Source: Streptomyces soli (GTDB lineage: Bacteria > Actinomycetota > Actinomycetes > Streptomycetales > Streptomycetaceae). From it: a stretch of 40,353 bases of DNA. A program made the position numbers and the translations under genes. The DNA lies in NCBI RefSeq assembly GCF_003999195.1, contig NZ_RJVR01000278.1:1-40353 (forward strand), given 5' to 3'. Shown here in pieces: positions 29,920 to 38,648 of the stretch; positions within the stretch are counted from its first letter, which is position 1; every line of letters begins with the position of its first letter. The notes under the pieces are model-generated. The model did not search any database. It was given only the letters and a program-made list of their open reading frames with translations, and had not been told where the DNA came from.

Positions 29920-31167
29920 ATGGCCGACCGGGTCACGGTGATCGGGTGGGACGGTTCGCCGCCGACCGAGGCCGCGCGCTCCGCCCTGGGCGCCGCCACC
30001 CTGGTGGCAGGGACCCGCCACCACCTGTCCCTGCCCTTCGTCCCGCCGGACGCCGAGCGGATCGTGCTCGGCAGGATCGACCTCGCCGCCGACCGCATCG
30101 CCGGGCACCGGGGTACGGCGGTGGTCCTCGCCGACGGCGACCCGGGCTTCTTCGGCGTCGTACGGGCCCTGCGGGCACCGGAACACGGCCTGGAGGTCGA
30201 GGTCGTACCCGGCGTGTCCTCCGTCGCGCAGGCCTTCGCCCGGGCCGGAATGCCCTGGGACGACGCCCGCGTCGTTGTGGCCCAGGAACGCACCCTGCGC
30301 CGGGCCGTCAACGTCTGCCGCGCCTACCCCAAGGTCGCCGTCCTCACCGCGCCCGGCGCCGGCCCCGCCGAACTCGCCCTGCTGCTCGAGGGAGTGCACC
30401 GCACCTTCGTCATCTGCGAGGCCCTGGGCACCGAGCACGAACAGGTCACCGTCCTCACCTCCGATAAGGTCGCCGACCACACCTGGCGCGACCCCAACGT
30501 GGTCCTCGTCGTGGGCGGCATCACTCCCCCTGGCTTCGCTGGGGGGACCCCCACCGCCGCCCCCGCTGTCGCCGGACGCGGCGGCTGGATAGCGGGCCGC
30601 GACCCGGGCTTTCCGGGCCCGGTTCGGGGCTGGGCGCTGTCCGCCGAGGAGTACGAGCCGGGGCGCCCGGCCGGTGGTGACCCGGCGGCTCTTCGCGCCC
30701 TCCAGCTCGCCCACCTCGGCCCGCGCACCGGCGACCTGGTCTGGGACATCGGCGCCGGCAGCGGTGCGGGCGCCGTGGAGGCCGCGCGCTTCGGGGCCGC
30801 CGTCATCGCGGTGGACCAGGACGCGGACTCCTGCGCCCGGATCGAGGCCGCCGCAAGGAAGTTCGGCGTGCAGGTGCACGTCGTGCACGGCACCGCGCCC
30901 GAGGCGCTCGAGGACCTTCCGGAACCGGACGTCGTCCGGCTCGGCGCCGGCTGCGGGGCCGATGTGGTCGCCGCGTGCGTGGCCCGCCGCCCCGAGCGGA
31001 TCGCGGCCAGCGCCGTCAACCGCGACGACGCCGAGGCCGTCAGCCAGGCGCTGGAGGACGGCGGTTACGCGGTCGAACGCGCACTGCTGCAAGCTGTCGA
31101 ACTCGACTCCCAATGGGGTGAATCAGAGCGCGCCGTCGCCTTCGCGCTGTGCGGGCACCGACGGTGA
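29920..31167 (+). CDS. cobL: Precorrin-6Y C5,15-methyltransferase (decarboxylating), CbiE-CbiT fusion
   Basis: Corrin-ring enzyme of the aerobic cobalamin route that methylates C5 and C15 and decarboxylates the ring side chain. 415 aa: N-terminal CbiE-like domain (VTVIGWDGSPPT, VVLADGDPGFFGVV, VVPGVSSVAQAFAR) to about residue 205, C-terminal CbiT-like SAM domain (DLVWDIGAGSGAGAVEAARF) from about 265. CAGGAGG stands 9 nt before the start. Between the domains the sequence ITPPGFAGGTPTAAP is encoded by a palindromic repeat of the window's repeat family (30524-30555). No other corrin-ring genes are next to it except bluB-cobT, so the pathway is split. Confidence 0.93.
   Translation: MADRVTVIGWDGSPPTEAARSALGAATLVAGTRHHLSLPFVPPDAERIVLGRIDLAADRIAGHRGTAVVLADGDPGFFGVVRALRAPEHGLEVEVVPGVSSVAQAFARAGMPWDDARVVVAQERTLRRAVNVCRAYPKVAVLTAPGAGPAELALLLEGVHRTFVICEALGTEHEQVTVLTSDKVADHTWRDPNVVLVVGGITPPGFAGGTPTAAPAVAGRGGWIAGRDPGFPGPVRGWALSAEEYEPGRPAGGDPAALRALQLAHLGPRTGDLVWDIGAGSGAGAVEAARFGAAVIAVDQDADSCARIEAAARKFGVQVHVVHGTAPEALEDLPEPDVVRLGAGCGADVVAACVARRPERIAASAVNRDDAEAVSQALEDGGYAVERALLQAVELDSQWGESERAVAFALCGHRR
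30524..30555 (+). repeat. In-frame palindromic repeat inside cobL
   Basis: CTCCCCCTGGCTTCGCTGGG continuing into GGGACCCCCACC: the same unit as the intergenic block near 35135-35168 (CTCCCCCAACCTTCGGCCGG and so on). It falls at the CbiE-CbiT linker and is read as TPPGFAGGTPT without a frame change, where insertion is likely tolerated. Confidence 0.7.
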
Positions 31168-31529
31168 AGGCCATGTGAACAGCCCCGGGAACGGCCGTGT
31201 CAGCGGCCGTGTGGGGCCGTGCGTTGCGTCCGGATTCCGGTACTGCCTTCTTCCGGGAAGTGACCCCTCTGTCACCGTAAAAGTCCAGGCCATTGCACTG
31301 ATCGACGCGTTTTTGCGAGGAGCGTCTCACTGAAGCCCCTCGGGCGTACCGGCGCGTGTGCGCACGGTAGGCTGGCGGATCGTTGTGCCGTCGTCGTGCG
31401 TTGACGGGGTGTCCGGGCAGCTGTCAGAGGGGGCAGCGCTTGTCACCCTTCGCCGATGGTGCCGCCGACAGCGCGCGCTCGTTGTAGCTGTGGGTGGGAT
31501 GTCCGGTGCGGCGTTGGAAGGAGTAACCG
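31168..31529. other. Gap upstream of the bluB-cobT gene
   Basis: About 360 bp with no credible gene. A candidate -10 TAGGCT is at 31368-31373, next to a short palindrome (TACCG...CGGTA, 31347-31369). No B12-box sequence typical of a cobalamin riboswitch was found. Confidence 0.45.
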
Positions 31530-31550
31530 ATGGGCGAGGGGCACGCATGA
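31530..31550 (+). promoter_or_regulatory. Six-codon upstream ORF overlapping the bluB-cobT start
   Basis: ATG 31530 with the strongest ribosome site of the region (GGAAGGAG, 31517-31524) reads MGEGHA and its TGA overlaps the ATG at 31547 (ATGA). The larger gene also has its own site GAGGGG at 31535-31540, inside the mini-ORF. This could be a translational coupling device; it could also be chance. Confidence 0.4.
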
Positions 31551-34500
31551 CTGACACCGGCCAGTTCCCGGGCGAGGGACTGCCGGGGAACGCAGGCGAA
31601 GAAGCGGTTCTGCACCCGCAGCACGCCGACCTCCCCGGTAACTCCGGTACCTCAGCGCAGCAGCCGACGGGCGTCCCGTCCTGGGACACCGATCCGCTGA
31701 CCGCGCCGGTGCCGCCTGGGTATGTCTTTGTCGACCAACCGACCGGCCCGATGGGCGCCGAGGAGGACGATCTGCTGCTGATGCCCGGCCCGCAGGCCTC
31801 CTGGGGTGACCCGGTGCCGGTCCCGCCGCAGCCGTTCCTCACCCAGCAGATGCCGTCGGTGACGCCGGTGCCGATGGGCGGCTCCTTGCCCGGGGCGGGG
31901 TCCGTGCCGGTCGAACTACCGGTCGAGTTGCCGGTCGAGCCGACGCCGGTGCAGGCCACGGTGCCCGCGGAGGCGTTCGCGGTTGAGCCGGTGCTGGTGG
32001 AGGCGGTTGCGGCAGAGCCTGGTCCCTTCGAGCCGGTCGCCGTCGAGCTCGTTCCCGCCGGTCCGGCTTCTTTTCCCGCTCCCGATTGGCCTGTTGAGCC
32101 GGCGTCGATAACGGCCCCGGCCCCGGCCGCGCCGGAGGCCCATGAGGCGGACGGCCGCGAGTCGGGGTCCCTCGACTACGGTTCCGTACGGGGTCCGGAG
32201 CCGGTTCAGCCGACCCCGCCGCCGGTCCAGACGCCGGCCACCACGGCCACCCCGACTCCGGCGCGGCGGCCGCTGCACATGGGCCCGCCGCTGCCCGACC
32301 CCGCCACAGGCGGCGTCGTACGTTCGCTGGCCGACCGCGGCCCTGCGCAGGCCCAGGCGCCTGTCCAGACCCCGCCCCCGGTTCAGGCGTCGGCTCCGCT
32401 TCCGACTCCCGTACGGCAGCCCGGGCCACCCACCACGGGTCCCGAATACCTTGATGTGCCGCGTGACGACACCACGGCCATCTTCGGCCAGGCGCAGGCC
32501 CCGACCCCGGTCTCGACCCCGGCGCCGGTCCAGGACACCGTTCAGCCGGTCACGCCGGCCGCCGGTGCCGCGTGGCCCGCCCCGGCGACGGATCCGGCCC
32601 CGGCCCCGGTTCCTGTCTCCGTTCCTGTTCCTGTTCCTGTTCCTGTTCCGGACGAGGTTCCTTCCGCCGAGACGTCCACCCCGGACATCTCCATTCCGGC
32701 GCAGGCGGCCCCCGAGTCCGAGGCGGAGCTTGACCCCGTTATCGACGACACGGCGCCCCTGCCCTTCGGGCTCGAACCGGTCGTCGAGGAGCAGGTGTTC
32801 GCGGCCGAGCCCGAGCCGCAGGTGGCCGAGCCCGAGCCCGAGCCTGAGCCGCAACCCGTCGTTCCGGACGAGCCGGTCGCCGTGACCGGGGCCGCTGACG
32901 CTCCCGTGCAGCCGGACCCCGAGCCCGAGTTCGCGCCCGAGCCCCTGCCCGAGGCCGCCGCTGAAGCGGTCGCCGAGCCCGCGGCGGACGCCCCGGAGGA
33001 GCTCGACGCCCCGGAGGAGGAGGCCGTGGCCGTCGCCGCCGGCCCCGCCGCCGAGGGCTACGACGTCGCCGTACGCGACGCCGTCCACCGCGTCATCCGC
33101 GAACGCCGCGACATCCGCAACGGCTTCCGCAGTGACCCCATCCCGCACGAAGTGCTCATCCGGGTCCTGGAAGCGGCGCACACCGCGCCCAGCGTCGGCC
33201 ACTCCCAGCCCTGGGACTTCGTCGTCATCCGCTCGGCCAAGACCCGCGAGCGCATGCACGAACTGGCCATGCACCAGCGGGAGGCGTACGCGAAGTCGCT
33301 CCCCAAGGGCCGCGCCAAGCAGTTCCGCGAGCTGAAGATCGAGGCCATTCTCGACACCCCCGTCAACATCGTGGTCACCGCCGACCCCACCCGGGGCGGC
33401 CGCCACACCCTCGGCCGGTACACCCAGCCGCAGATGGCGCCCTATTCGTCGGCGCTCGCGGTGGAGAACCTGTGGCTGGCGGCGCGCGCCGAAGGCCTGG
33501 GCGTGGGCTGGGTGAGCTTCTTCGACGAGCGCGAGATGGTGCGCGAGTTGGGGCTGCCCGAGCACCTCGAGGTCGTCGCGTACCTGTGTGTCGGTTACGT
33601 CGACGAGTTCCCCGAGGACCCTGAGTTGGTGCAGGCCGGCTGGTCCAAGCGCCGGCCGCTGGCCTGGGTCGTCCACGAGGAGGAGTACGGGAACCGCGCC
33701 CTGCCCGGCGAGGCCCCGCACGACCTCCTGGAGGAGACCCTGCGCGGCATCCGGCCCCTGGACGCCAAGGCGCTCGGCGAGGCCTGGGAGCGGCAGAAGC
33801 GGATGACCAAGCCGGCCGGCGCGCTCGGCATGCTGGAGATCATCTCCGCCCAGCTCAGCGGCCTGTCCCGGCAGTGCCCGCCGCCGATCCCCGAGCCCGC
33901 GGCCGTCGCGATCTTCGCTGGCGACCACGGGGTGCACGCCCAGGGCGTCACCGCCTGGCCGCAGGAGGTCACCGCCCAGATGGTGGCCAACTTCCTCGGC
34001 GGCGGGGCGGTCTGCAACGCCTTCGCCAACCAGGTCGGCGCCGAGGTCTGCGTCATCGACGTCGGCGTTGCCTCCGAACTCCCCAGCACCCCCGGCCTCC
34101 TGCCGCGCAAGGTGCGTCCCGGTACCGCCGACTTCACCCTCGGGCCCGCCATGTCCCGCGAAGAAGTACTGCGCGCGATCGAGGTCGGCATCGAGACGGC
34201 CCGGGACCTCGTCGCCGCCGGCAACCGCGCCCTGCTCACCGGTGAGATGGGCGTCGCCAACACGACCGCCTCCGCCGCCCTGATCTCCGTCTACACAGGG
34301 GTCGACCCCGCAGAGGTCACCGGCCGTGGCACCGGCATCAACGACGAGATGCACGCCCGCAAGATCGACGTCGTCCGCCGCGCCCTGGAGCTCCACCGGC
34401 CCGATCCCGCCGACCCGATCGAGGTCTTGGCCGCGATCGGCGGTCTGGAGCATGCCGCCATGGTCGGTCTGCTGCTGGGCGCCGCCTCGCTCCGTACGCC

Positions 34501-34777
34501 GGTGATCCTCGACGGCGTCAGCGCAGGCGCCGCCGCCCTGGTCGCCCGCGCCATCGCCCCCGAAGTCCTCGCCGCCTGCATCGCCGGCCACCGCAGCGCC
34601 GAACCCGGCCACCGCGCCGCCCTCACCAAACTCGGCCTCCGCCCCCTCGTCGACCTCGACCTCCGCCTCGGCGAAGGCACCGGCGCGCTCCTCGCACTGC
34701 CGCTCGTACAGAGCGCTGCGCGCGCCATGCACGAGGTCGCCACGTTCGACTCCGCCGGCGTCACGGAGAAGGCCTGA
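31547..34777 (+). CDS. cobT: BluB-like / CobT fusion: DMB synthase-type nitroreductase joined to nicotinate-nucleotide:dimethylbenzimidazole phosphoribosyltransferase
   Basis: 1076 aa. Residues 1 to about 500 are low complexity, rich in Pro, Ala, Glu and Val (PVPVPVP runs, PEPEPEPQP), predicted disordered. About 505-720 is a BluB-type flavin domain (RERRDIRNGFRSDPIP, TAPSVGHSQPWDFVV, ENLWLAARAEGLGVGWVSFF), the enzyme that makes dimethylbenzimidazole from FMN. About 733-1076 is CobT (KPAGALGMLE, FAGDHGVHAQGVTAWP, LTGEMGVANTT, and the catalytic Glu in LGEGTGALLALP), which makes alpha-ribazole phosphate, the lower ligand. A fused pair would make and use the base in one protein. Start at 31547, with a mini-ORF in front. 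Confidence 0.9.
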   Translation: MTDTGQFPGEGLPGNAGEEAVLHPQHADLPGNSGTSAQQPTGVPSWDTDPLTAPVPPGYVFVDQPTGPMGAEEDDLLLMPGPQASWGDPVPVPPQPFLTQQMPSVTPVPMGGSLPGAGSVPVELPVELPVEPTPVQATVPAEAFAVEPVLVEAVAAEPGPFEPVAVELVPAGPASFPAPDWPVEPASITAPAPAAPEAHEADGRESGSLDYGSVRGPEPVQPTPPPVQTPATTATPTPARRPLHMGPPLPDPATGGVVRSLADRGPAQAQAPVQTPPPVQASAPLPTPVRQPGPPTTGPEYLDVPRDDTTAIFGQAQAPTPVSTPAPVQDTVQPVTPAAGAAWPAPATDPAPAPVPVSVPVPVPVPVPDEVPSAETSTPDISIPAQAAPESEAELDPVIDDTAPLPFGLEPVVEEQVFAAEPEPQVAEPEPEPEPQPVVPDEPVAVTGAADAPVQPDPEPEFAPEPLPEAAAEAVAEPAADAPEELDAPEEEAVAVAAGPAAEGYDVAVRDAVHRVIRERRDIRNGFRSDPIPHEVLIRVLEAAHTAPSVGHSQPWDFVVIRSAKTRERMHELAMHQREAYAKSLPKGRAKQFRELKIEAILDTPVNIVVTADPTRGGRHTLGRYTQPQMAPYSSALAVENLWLAARAEGLGVGWVSFFDEREMVRELGLPEHLEVVAYLCVGYVDEFPEDPELVQAGWSKRRPLAWVVHEEEYGNRALPGEAPHDLLEETLRGIRPLDAKALGEAWERQKRMTKPAGALGMLEIISAQLSGLSRQCPPPIPEPAAVAIFAGDHGVHAQGVTAWPQEVTAQMVANFLGGGAVCNAFANQVGAEVCVIDVGVASELPSTPGLLPRKVRPGTADFTLGPAMSREEVLRAIEVGIETARDLVAAGNRALLTGEMGVANTTASAALISVYTGVDPAEVTGRGTGINDEMHARKIDVVRRALELHRPDPADPIEVLAAIGGLEHAAMVGLLLGAASLRTPVILDGVSAGAAALVARAIAPEVLAACIAGHRSAEPGHRAALTKLGLRPLVDLDLRLGEGTGALLALPLVQSAARAMHEVATFDSAGVTEKA

Positions 34778-34779
34778 CC

Positions 34780-35270
34780 CTACTCCCCCCGGGTTGGGGG
34801 TAGGCCGTCCTCTCCCAGCTTGACGCTGGGAGGTGTCCCCAAGGCGGGCGGGCTGGCCCAACCCGCCCGCCCCCGGCGACGGCGCGCAGCCCGAACGGTG
34901 GGTGGCCGGGGGTGCCTCGGCGGCGAGCGGTCTGTGGCCGGGTTGTGCCGGCCTCCCCCAGCTGGACGCTGGGTGGGGGTACCCCCGGCCGAACGCTGTT
35001 GGGGGTCTCCCCCAGACGGAGTCTGGGGGAGAGTGCCCCCACCCCCAGCCTTCGGCCGGGGGGACCCCCACCTCGCTTCGCTCCCCTTGCGGAACGTTCT
35101 CCCGCAACCCGGTGGGACGGGGTCCGGGGTGGGGGCACTCCCCCAACCTTCGGCCGGGGGGACCCCCACCCAAACGAAGGTTTGGGGGAGAGCCCCGGTT
35201 TCGGGAAGTGGCGGGGCGGGGGATAGCCCCCTGGCCACCAGTCCGCAGCCGACAACGAGACCGCAACCAC
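34780..35270. repeat. Dense palindromic repeat array between cobT and cysG
   Basis: About 490 bp of stacked hairpins: CTACTCCCCCC with GGGGGTAG (34782-34803), CTCCCAGC-TTGAC-GCTGGGAG (34812-34832), CCCCCAGACGGAGTCTGGGG (about 35009-35029), and blocks with TTCGGCCGGGG and CCCCCACC. Three or more unit types alternate. A 50-bp block at 35147-35196 nearly equals 22439-22486. Its right border (35230-35270, CCGACAACGAGACCGCAACC) resembles the right border of the 20045-20170 element. It holds no gene. It surely ends the cobT transcript. Confidence 0.75.
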
Positions 35271-35315
35271 CCATATCGTTGCCGTAAACCGCAAGACCCA
35301 AGGAGCCGCACCGCC

Positions 35316-36545
35316 ATGACCCGTAACGACGACGCGCCCGCGTACCCCGTCGGACTGCGGCTGTCCGGGCGGCGCGTCGTCGTCCTGGGCGGCGGCCAGG
35401 TCGCCCAGCGCCGGCTGCCGCCCCTAGTGGCGGCGGGAGCCGACCTCGTGCTGGTTTCTCCGTCCGCGACGCCCTCCGTGGAGGCGATGGCGGACGCCGG
35501 CGAACTGCGCTGGGAGCGCCGTGCGTACCGCGCGGGCGACCTCGCGGAGGCCTGGTACGCACTGATCGCGACGGACGACCCGGCCGCCAACGCGGAAGCC
35601 TCCGCCGAGGCCGAGGCCCGCCGGGTCTGGTGCGTGCGCAGCGACGACGCCGAAGCGGCGACGGCCTGGACGCCGGCCACCGGGCGCAGCGAGGGCGTGA
35701 CGGTCGCCGTGCTGACGGGAGGCGACCCGCGCCGCTCCGCCGCCGTGCGGGACGCCGTGGTGGAGGGCCTGCGCGACGGCACCCTCGCCGCACCCCACCA
35801 CCGCACCCGCACCGCGGGCGTGGCGCTGGTCGGGGGCGGCCCGGGGGACCCGGACCTGATCACGGTGCGCGGCCGCCGGCTCCTCGCCGAGGCCGACGTG
35901 GTGATCGCCGACCGACTCGGCCCGCGCGACCTGCTGGACGAGCTGCCTCCGCATGTGGAGGTCATCGACGCCGCCAAGATCCCGTACGGCCGGGCGATGG
36001 CCCAGGAGGCGATCAACCAGGCGCTGATCGATCACGCAAAGGCCGGCAAGGCGGTCGTACGGCTCAAGGGCGGCGACCCGTTCGTCTTCGGCCGTGGCAT
36101 GGAGGAGGCCAAGGCACTCGCGGAAGCCGGGATTCCGTGCACAGTGGTCCCCGGGATCTCCAGCGCGATCAGCGTGCCGGGGGCGGCGGGTATCCCGGTG
36201 ACCCATCGCGGGGTGGCGCATGAGTTCACGGTGGTGAGCGGGCATGTCGCGCCGGACGACCCGCGCTCGCTCGTGGACTGGACGGCGCTGGCGAAGCTGC
36301 GCGGCACGCTGGTGTTGCTGATGGCCGTGGAGCGGATCGGCGCGATCGCCGCGACGCTGGTGGAGCACGGGCGGGCTGCGGACACTCCGGTCGCGGTCGT
36401 CCAGGAGGGCACGACCGCCGCCCAGCGCCGGGTGGACGGCACGCTGGCCACGGTGGCCCAGGTGGTGCGGGACGGGGGGATCCGGCCGCCCGCAGTGATC
36501 GTCATCGGCGAGGTCGTGACGGTCGGCGTCGGTAACCGTCGGTAA
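35316..36545 (+). CDS. Siroheme synthase: uroporphyrinogen-III C-methyltransferase with Met8-type N-terminal domain
   Basis: 409 aa. Residues about 10-150 are a precorrin-2 dehydrogenase/ferrochelatase-like domain (VVVLGGGQVAQRRLPPL, then VLVSPSATPSVEAMA); about 165-405 is the SUMT domain (LVGGGPGDPDLITVRG, VVRLKGGDPFVFGRGMEEA, VVPGISSAISVPGAAGIPVT). It makes precorrin-2 and likely siroheme for sulfite and nitrite reductases, and feeds cobalamin synthesis. CysG-type fusions are normally about 450 aa, so the N-terminal part is a little short. AAGGAG at 35300-35305. cysG is the fitting name, left out because the chelatase half is not proven. Confidence 0.9.
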   Translation: MTRNDDAPAYPVGLRLSGRRVVVLGGGQVAQRRLPPLVAAGADLVLVSPSATPSVEAMADAGELRWERRAYRAGDLAEAWYALIATDDPAANAEASAEAEARRVWCVRSDDAEAATAWTPATGRSEGVTVAVLTGGDPRRSAAVRDAVVEGLRDGTLAAPHHRTRTAGVALVGGGPGDPDLITVRGRRLLAEADVVIADRLGPRDLLDELPPHVEVIDAAKIPYGRAMAQEAINQALIDHAKAGKAVVRLKGGDPFVFGRGMEEAKALAEAGIPCTVVPGISSAISVPGAAGIPVTHRGVAHEFTVVSGHVAPDDPRSLVDWTALAKLRGTLVLLMAVERIGAIAATLVEHGRAADTPVAVVQEGTTAAQRRVDGTLATVAQVVRDGGIRPPAVIVIGEVVTVGVGNRR

Positions 36546-36598
36546 CATCTCGCGTCCCCAGCGTTGGCACCGTACTTCGGACAAGGCAGTATCACCCT

Positions 36599-37414
36599 GT
36601 GGCTGAGCTCATCACGATCGACGACCCCGACGACCCGCGTCTGCACGACTACGTCTCGCTGACGGATGTGGAGCTGCGCCGACGCCGCGAGCCGGCGGAA
36701 GGCCTCTTCATCGCGGAGGGCGAGAAGGTGATCCGGCGCGCCCGGCACGCCGGGTACCGGATGCGCTCGATGCTGCTGTCGGCCAAGTGGGTCGACGTCA
36801 TGCGCGACGTCATCGACAAGGTGCCCGCGCCGGTCTACACGGTCAGCCCGGAGCTGGCGGAGCGGGTCACCGGCTATCACGTGCACCGGGGTGCGCTGGC
36901 GTCGATGCAGCGGCGCCCGTTGCCGACGGCCGACGAGCTCCTGGCCGGCACGCGGCGCGTGGTGATCATGGAAGCGGTCAACGACCACACCAACATCGGC
37001 GCCATCTTCCGCAGCGCCGCCGCCCTCGGCATGGACGCCGTCCTGCTCTCCCCGGACTGCGCCGACCCGCTCTACCGCCGCTCGGTGAAGGTGTCCATGG
37101 GCGCGGTCTTCTCCGTCCCCTACGCCCGGCTGGACACCTGGCCACGCGGGCTGGAAGCCGTACGCGAAGCGGGATTCAAGCTGCTGGCCCTCACCCCGGA
37201 CGACAAGGCCGCCGACATCGACGAGGCCGCCCCCCACCGCCTGGACCGGGTCGCCATGATGCTCGGCGCGGAAGGCGACGGCCTCTCCACCCAGGCACTG
37301 GTCGCCGCCGACGAATGGGTCCGCATCCCCATGGCGCACGGCGTGGACTCACTCAACGTCGGCGCGGCCGCCGCCGTGGCCTTCTACGCGGTGGCGACGG
37401 GACGCGCCCGGTGA
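36599..37414 (+). CDS. TrmH/SpoU-family RNA methyltransferase
   Basis: 271 aa, GTG start. N-terminal L30e-like substrate domain (FIAEGEKVIRRARH) and a SPOUT knot domain with motif 1 NDHTNIGAIFRSAAALG, motif 2 LGAEGDGLS and motif 3 IPMAHGVDSLNVGAAAAVAF, which together bind SAM and the RNA ribose. Target (rRNA or tRNA position) unknown. The GTG start has only a weak ribosome site (ACAAGG, 36579-36584). Ends 6 bp before a hexanucleotide repeat. Confidence 0.93.
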   Translation: MAELITIDDPDDPRLHDYVSLTDVELRRRREPAEGLFIAEGEKVIRRARHAGYRMRSMLLSAKWVDVMRDVIDKVPAPVYTVSPELAERVTGYHVHRGALASMQRRPLPTADELLAGTRRVVIMEAVNDHTNIGAIFRSAAALGMDAVLLSPDCADPLYRRSVKVSMGAVFSVPYARLDTWPRGLEAVREAGFKLLALTPDDKAADIDEAAPHRLDRVAMMLGAEGDGLSTQALVAADEWVRIPMAHGVDSLNVGAAAAVAFYAVATGRAR

Positions 37415-37420
37415 GCTCGC

Positions 37421-37466
37421 GCAGCCGCAGCCGCAGCCGCAGCCGCAGCCGCAGCCGCAGCCGCAG
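37421..37466. repeat. GCAGCC hexanucleotide tandem repeat
   Basis: Seven perfect copies of GCAGCC plus a partial copy, starting 6 bp past the methyltransferase stop. In the +1 frame it would code an Arg-Ser repeat. It lies between the stop and the terminator. Tract lengths like this are prone to change by slippage; a hexamer does not shift frame. Confidence 0.9.
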
Positions 37467-37475
37467 TCACATCAC

Positions 37476-37515
37476 GGTTCAGGTCCGGGGCGCGACCTCG
37501 CCCCGGACCTGAACC
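37476..37515. terminator. Strong bidirectional terminator
   Basis: Perfect 17-bp stem GGTTCAGGTCCGGGGCG with its complement and a 6-nt loop (CGACCT), between the TrmH gene and the convergent acyl-CoA dehydrogenase operon. One of the best hairpins in the window. Both transcripts end here. Confidence 0.92.
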
Positions 37516-37529
37516 CACGAGCAGGCCTT

Positions 37530-38648
37530 TCAGACCCCGGCCGGAAGCTCCACCAGCCCGGCCAGCGCCGCGCGATGACGGCCCGGCGTGCCCAGGGTGA
37601 TTTCGTCGGCCTTGGCACGCTTCAGGTACAGGTGGGTCGGGTGCTCCCACGTCATCCCGATGCCGCCGTGCAGCTGGATCGCCTCCTCCGCCGCGCGCAC
37701 CGCGACCGGCGCGCAGTACGCCTGGGCCACGGCCACCGCGATCCCCGCGTCCTCGGCGCCCGTCGCGAGCGCGTCGGCGGCGTTACGGGCGGCGGCCCGC
37801 GCCGAGACGACCTCCAGCCACAGATCGGCCAGCCGGTGCTTCAGTGCCTGGAAGGAGCCGACCACGCGCCCGAACTGGTGCCGCTCGCCCAGGTAGCGCA
37901 CCGTCTCGTCCAGGCACCCCTGGACCGTGCCGAGCTGCTCGGACGCCAGCAGCCCCGCGCCGGTGAGCAGCGCCCGGTCCAGGGCTGCCACTGCCGTCTC
38001 CGGGCCGGCCAGTAGCCGTGCGGCGACCCCGTCGAGGTCGATATCGGCGATGGGTCGTGTCAGGTCCAGGGACACTGCCACGGCGATCCGTACGCCCGCC
38101 GCGCCGGCCGCGACCTCGTACAGCCCAGGCCCCTGCGGCCCGACGGCCGGCACCACCAGCACGTCGGCGGCCGACGCCTCCGCCACGCTGGTCACCCGCC
38201 CGGTGAGCGTGCCGTTCTCGTCCGCCCGTACGCCCTCCGGGAAAGCCGCTCCGGGCGCCGTAGGCAGCGGCACGGCCAGCGCCCCGACGGCCTCGCCCGC
38301 TGCCAGCCTGCCCACGACCGCCTCGGCGGCATCCGTCCCCGCCCCGAGCAGCGCGGTCGTCGCCAGCACCGCGCTGCCCAGGAACGGCACCGGCGCCACC
38401 GCCGCGCCCAGCTCCTCCAGCACCACGGCGACCTCCCGAGCCGACGCGCCCTGGCCGCCCGCCTTCTCCGGCACCAGCAGCCCGGCGAGCCCCAGCTCCT
38501 GGGCCAGCGTCCGCCAGAGGCCCAGGTCGTACGGCGTGTCGCTCTCGATGCGGGCCAGCACGGCGGACGGCCGGCAGCGGTCGGCGAGCAGCCCCCGCAC
38601 GGCGGTCCGCAGGTCGTCCTCGACCTCGCTGTACAGCAGATCACTCAT
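37530..38648 (-). CDS. Acyl-CoA dehydrogenase, second member of a pair
   Basis: 372 aa FAD enzyme. Typical dehydrogenase N-domain (SEVEDDLRTAVRGLLADR), a middle beta domain, and a C-domain with LLASEQLGTVQGCLDETVRYLGERHQFGRVVGSFQ (read in pieces) and HGGIGMTWEHPTHLYLKRA. It lacks the xEGT catalytic Glu motif that the first member carries, fitting a heterotetramer in which only one subunit has the base, as in actinobacterial steroid side-chain FadE pairs. ATG 38648 overlaps the upstream stop (ATGA). Substrate not known. Confidence 0.87.
   Translation of the reverse strand: MSDLLYSEVEDDLRTAVRGLLADRCRPSAVLARIESDTPYDLGLWRTLAQELGLAGLLVPEKAGGQGASAREVAVVLEELGAAVAPVPFLGSAVLATTALLGAGTDAAEAVVGRLAAGEAVGALAVPLPTAPGAAFPEGVRADENGTLTGRVTSVAEASAADVLVVPAVGPQGPGLYEVAAGAAGVRIAVAVSLDLTRPIADIDLDGVAARLLAGPETAVAALDRALLTGAGLLASEQLGTVQGCLDETVRYLGERHQFGRVVGSFQALKHRLADLWLEVVSARAAARNAADALATGAEDAGIAVAVAQAYCAPVAVRAAEEAIQLHGGIGMTWEHPTHLYLKRAKADEITLGTPGRHRAALAGLVELPAGV

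Noticed and set aside
31168..31546. Possible cobalamin riboswitch before bluB-cobT
   Set aside because: No B12-box (AGxCAGGA...GCCA type) sequence or matching stems found.
31916..36016. Minus-strand ORF of 1366 codons covering cobT and the repeat array
   Set aside because: High GC keeps antisense frames open. It overlaps firmly identified CobT and CysG, is of low complexity in the repeat part and shows no domain.
37421..37466. CRISPR-like array
   Set aside because: The repeat unit is only 6 bp with no spacers; simple tandem repeat. No CRISPR-like pattern was seen elsewhere either.
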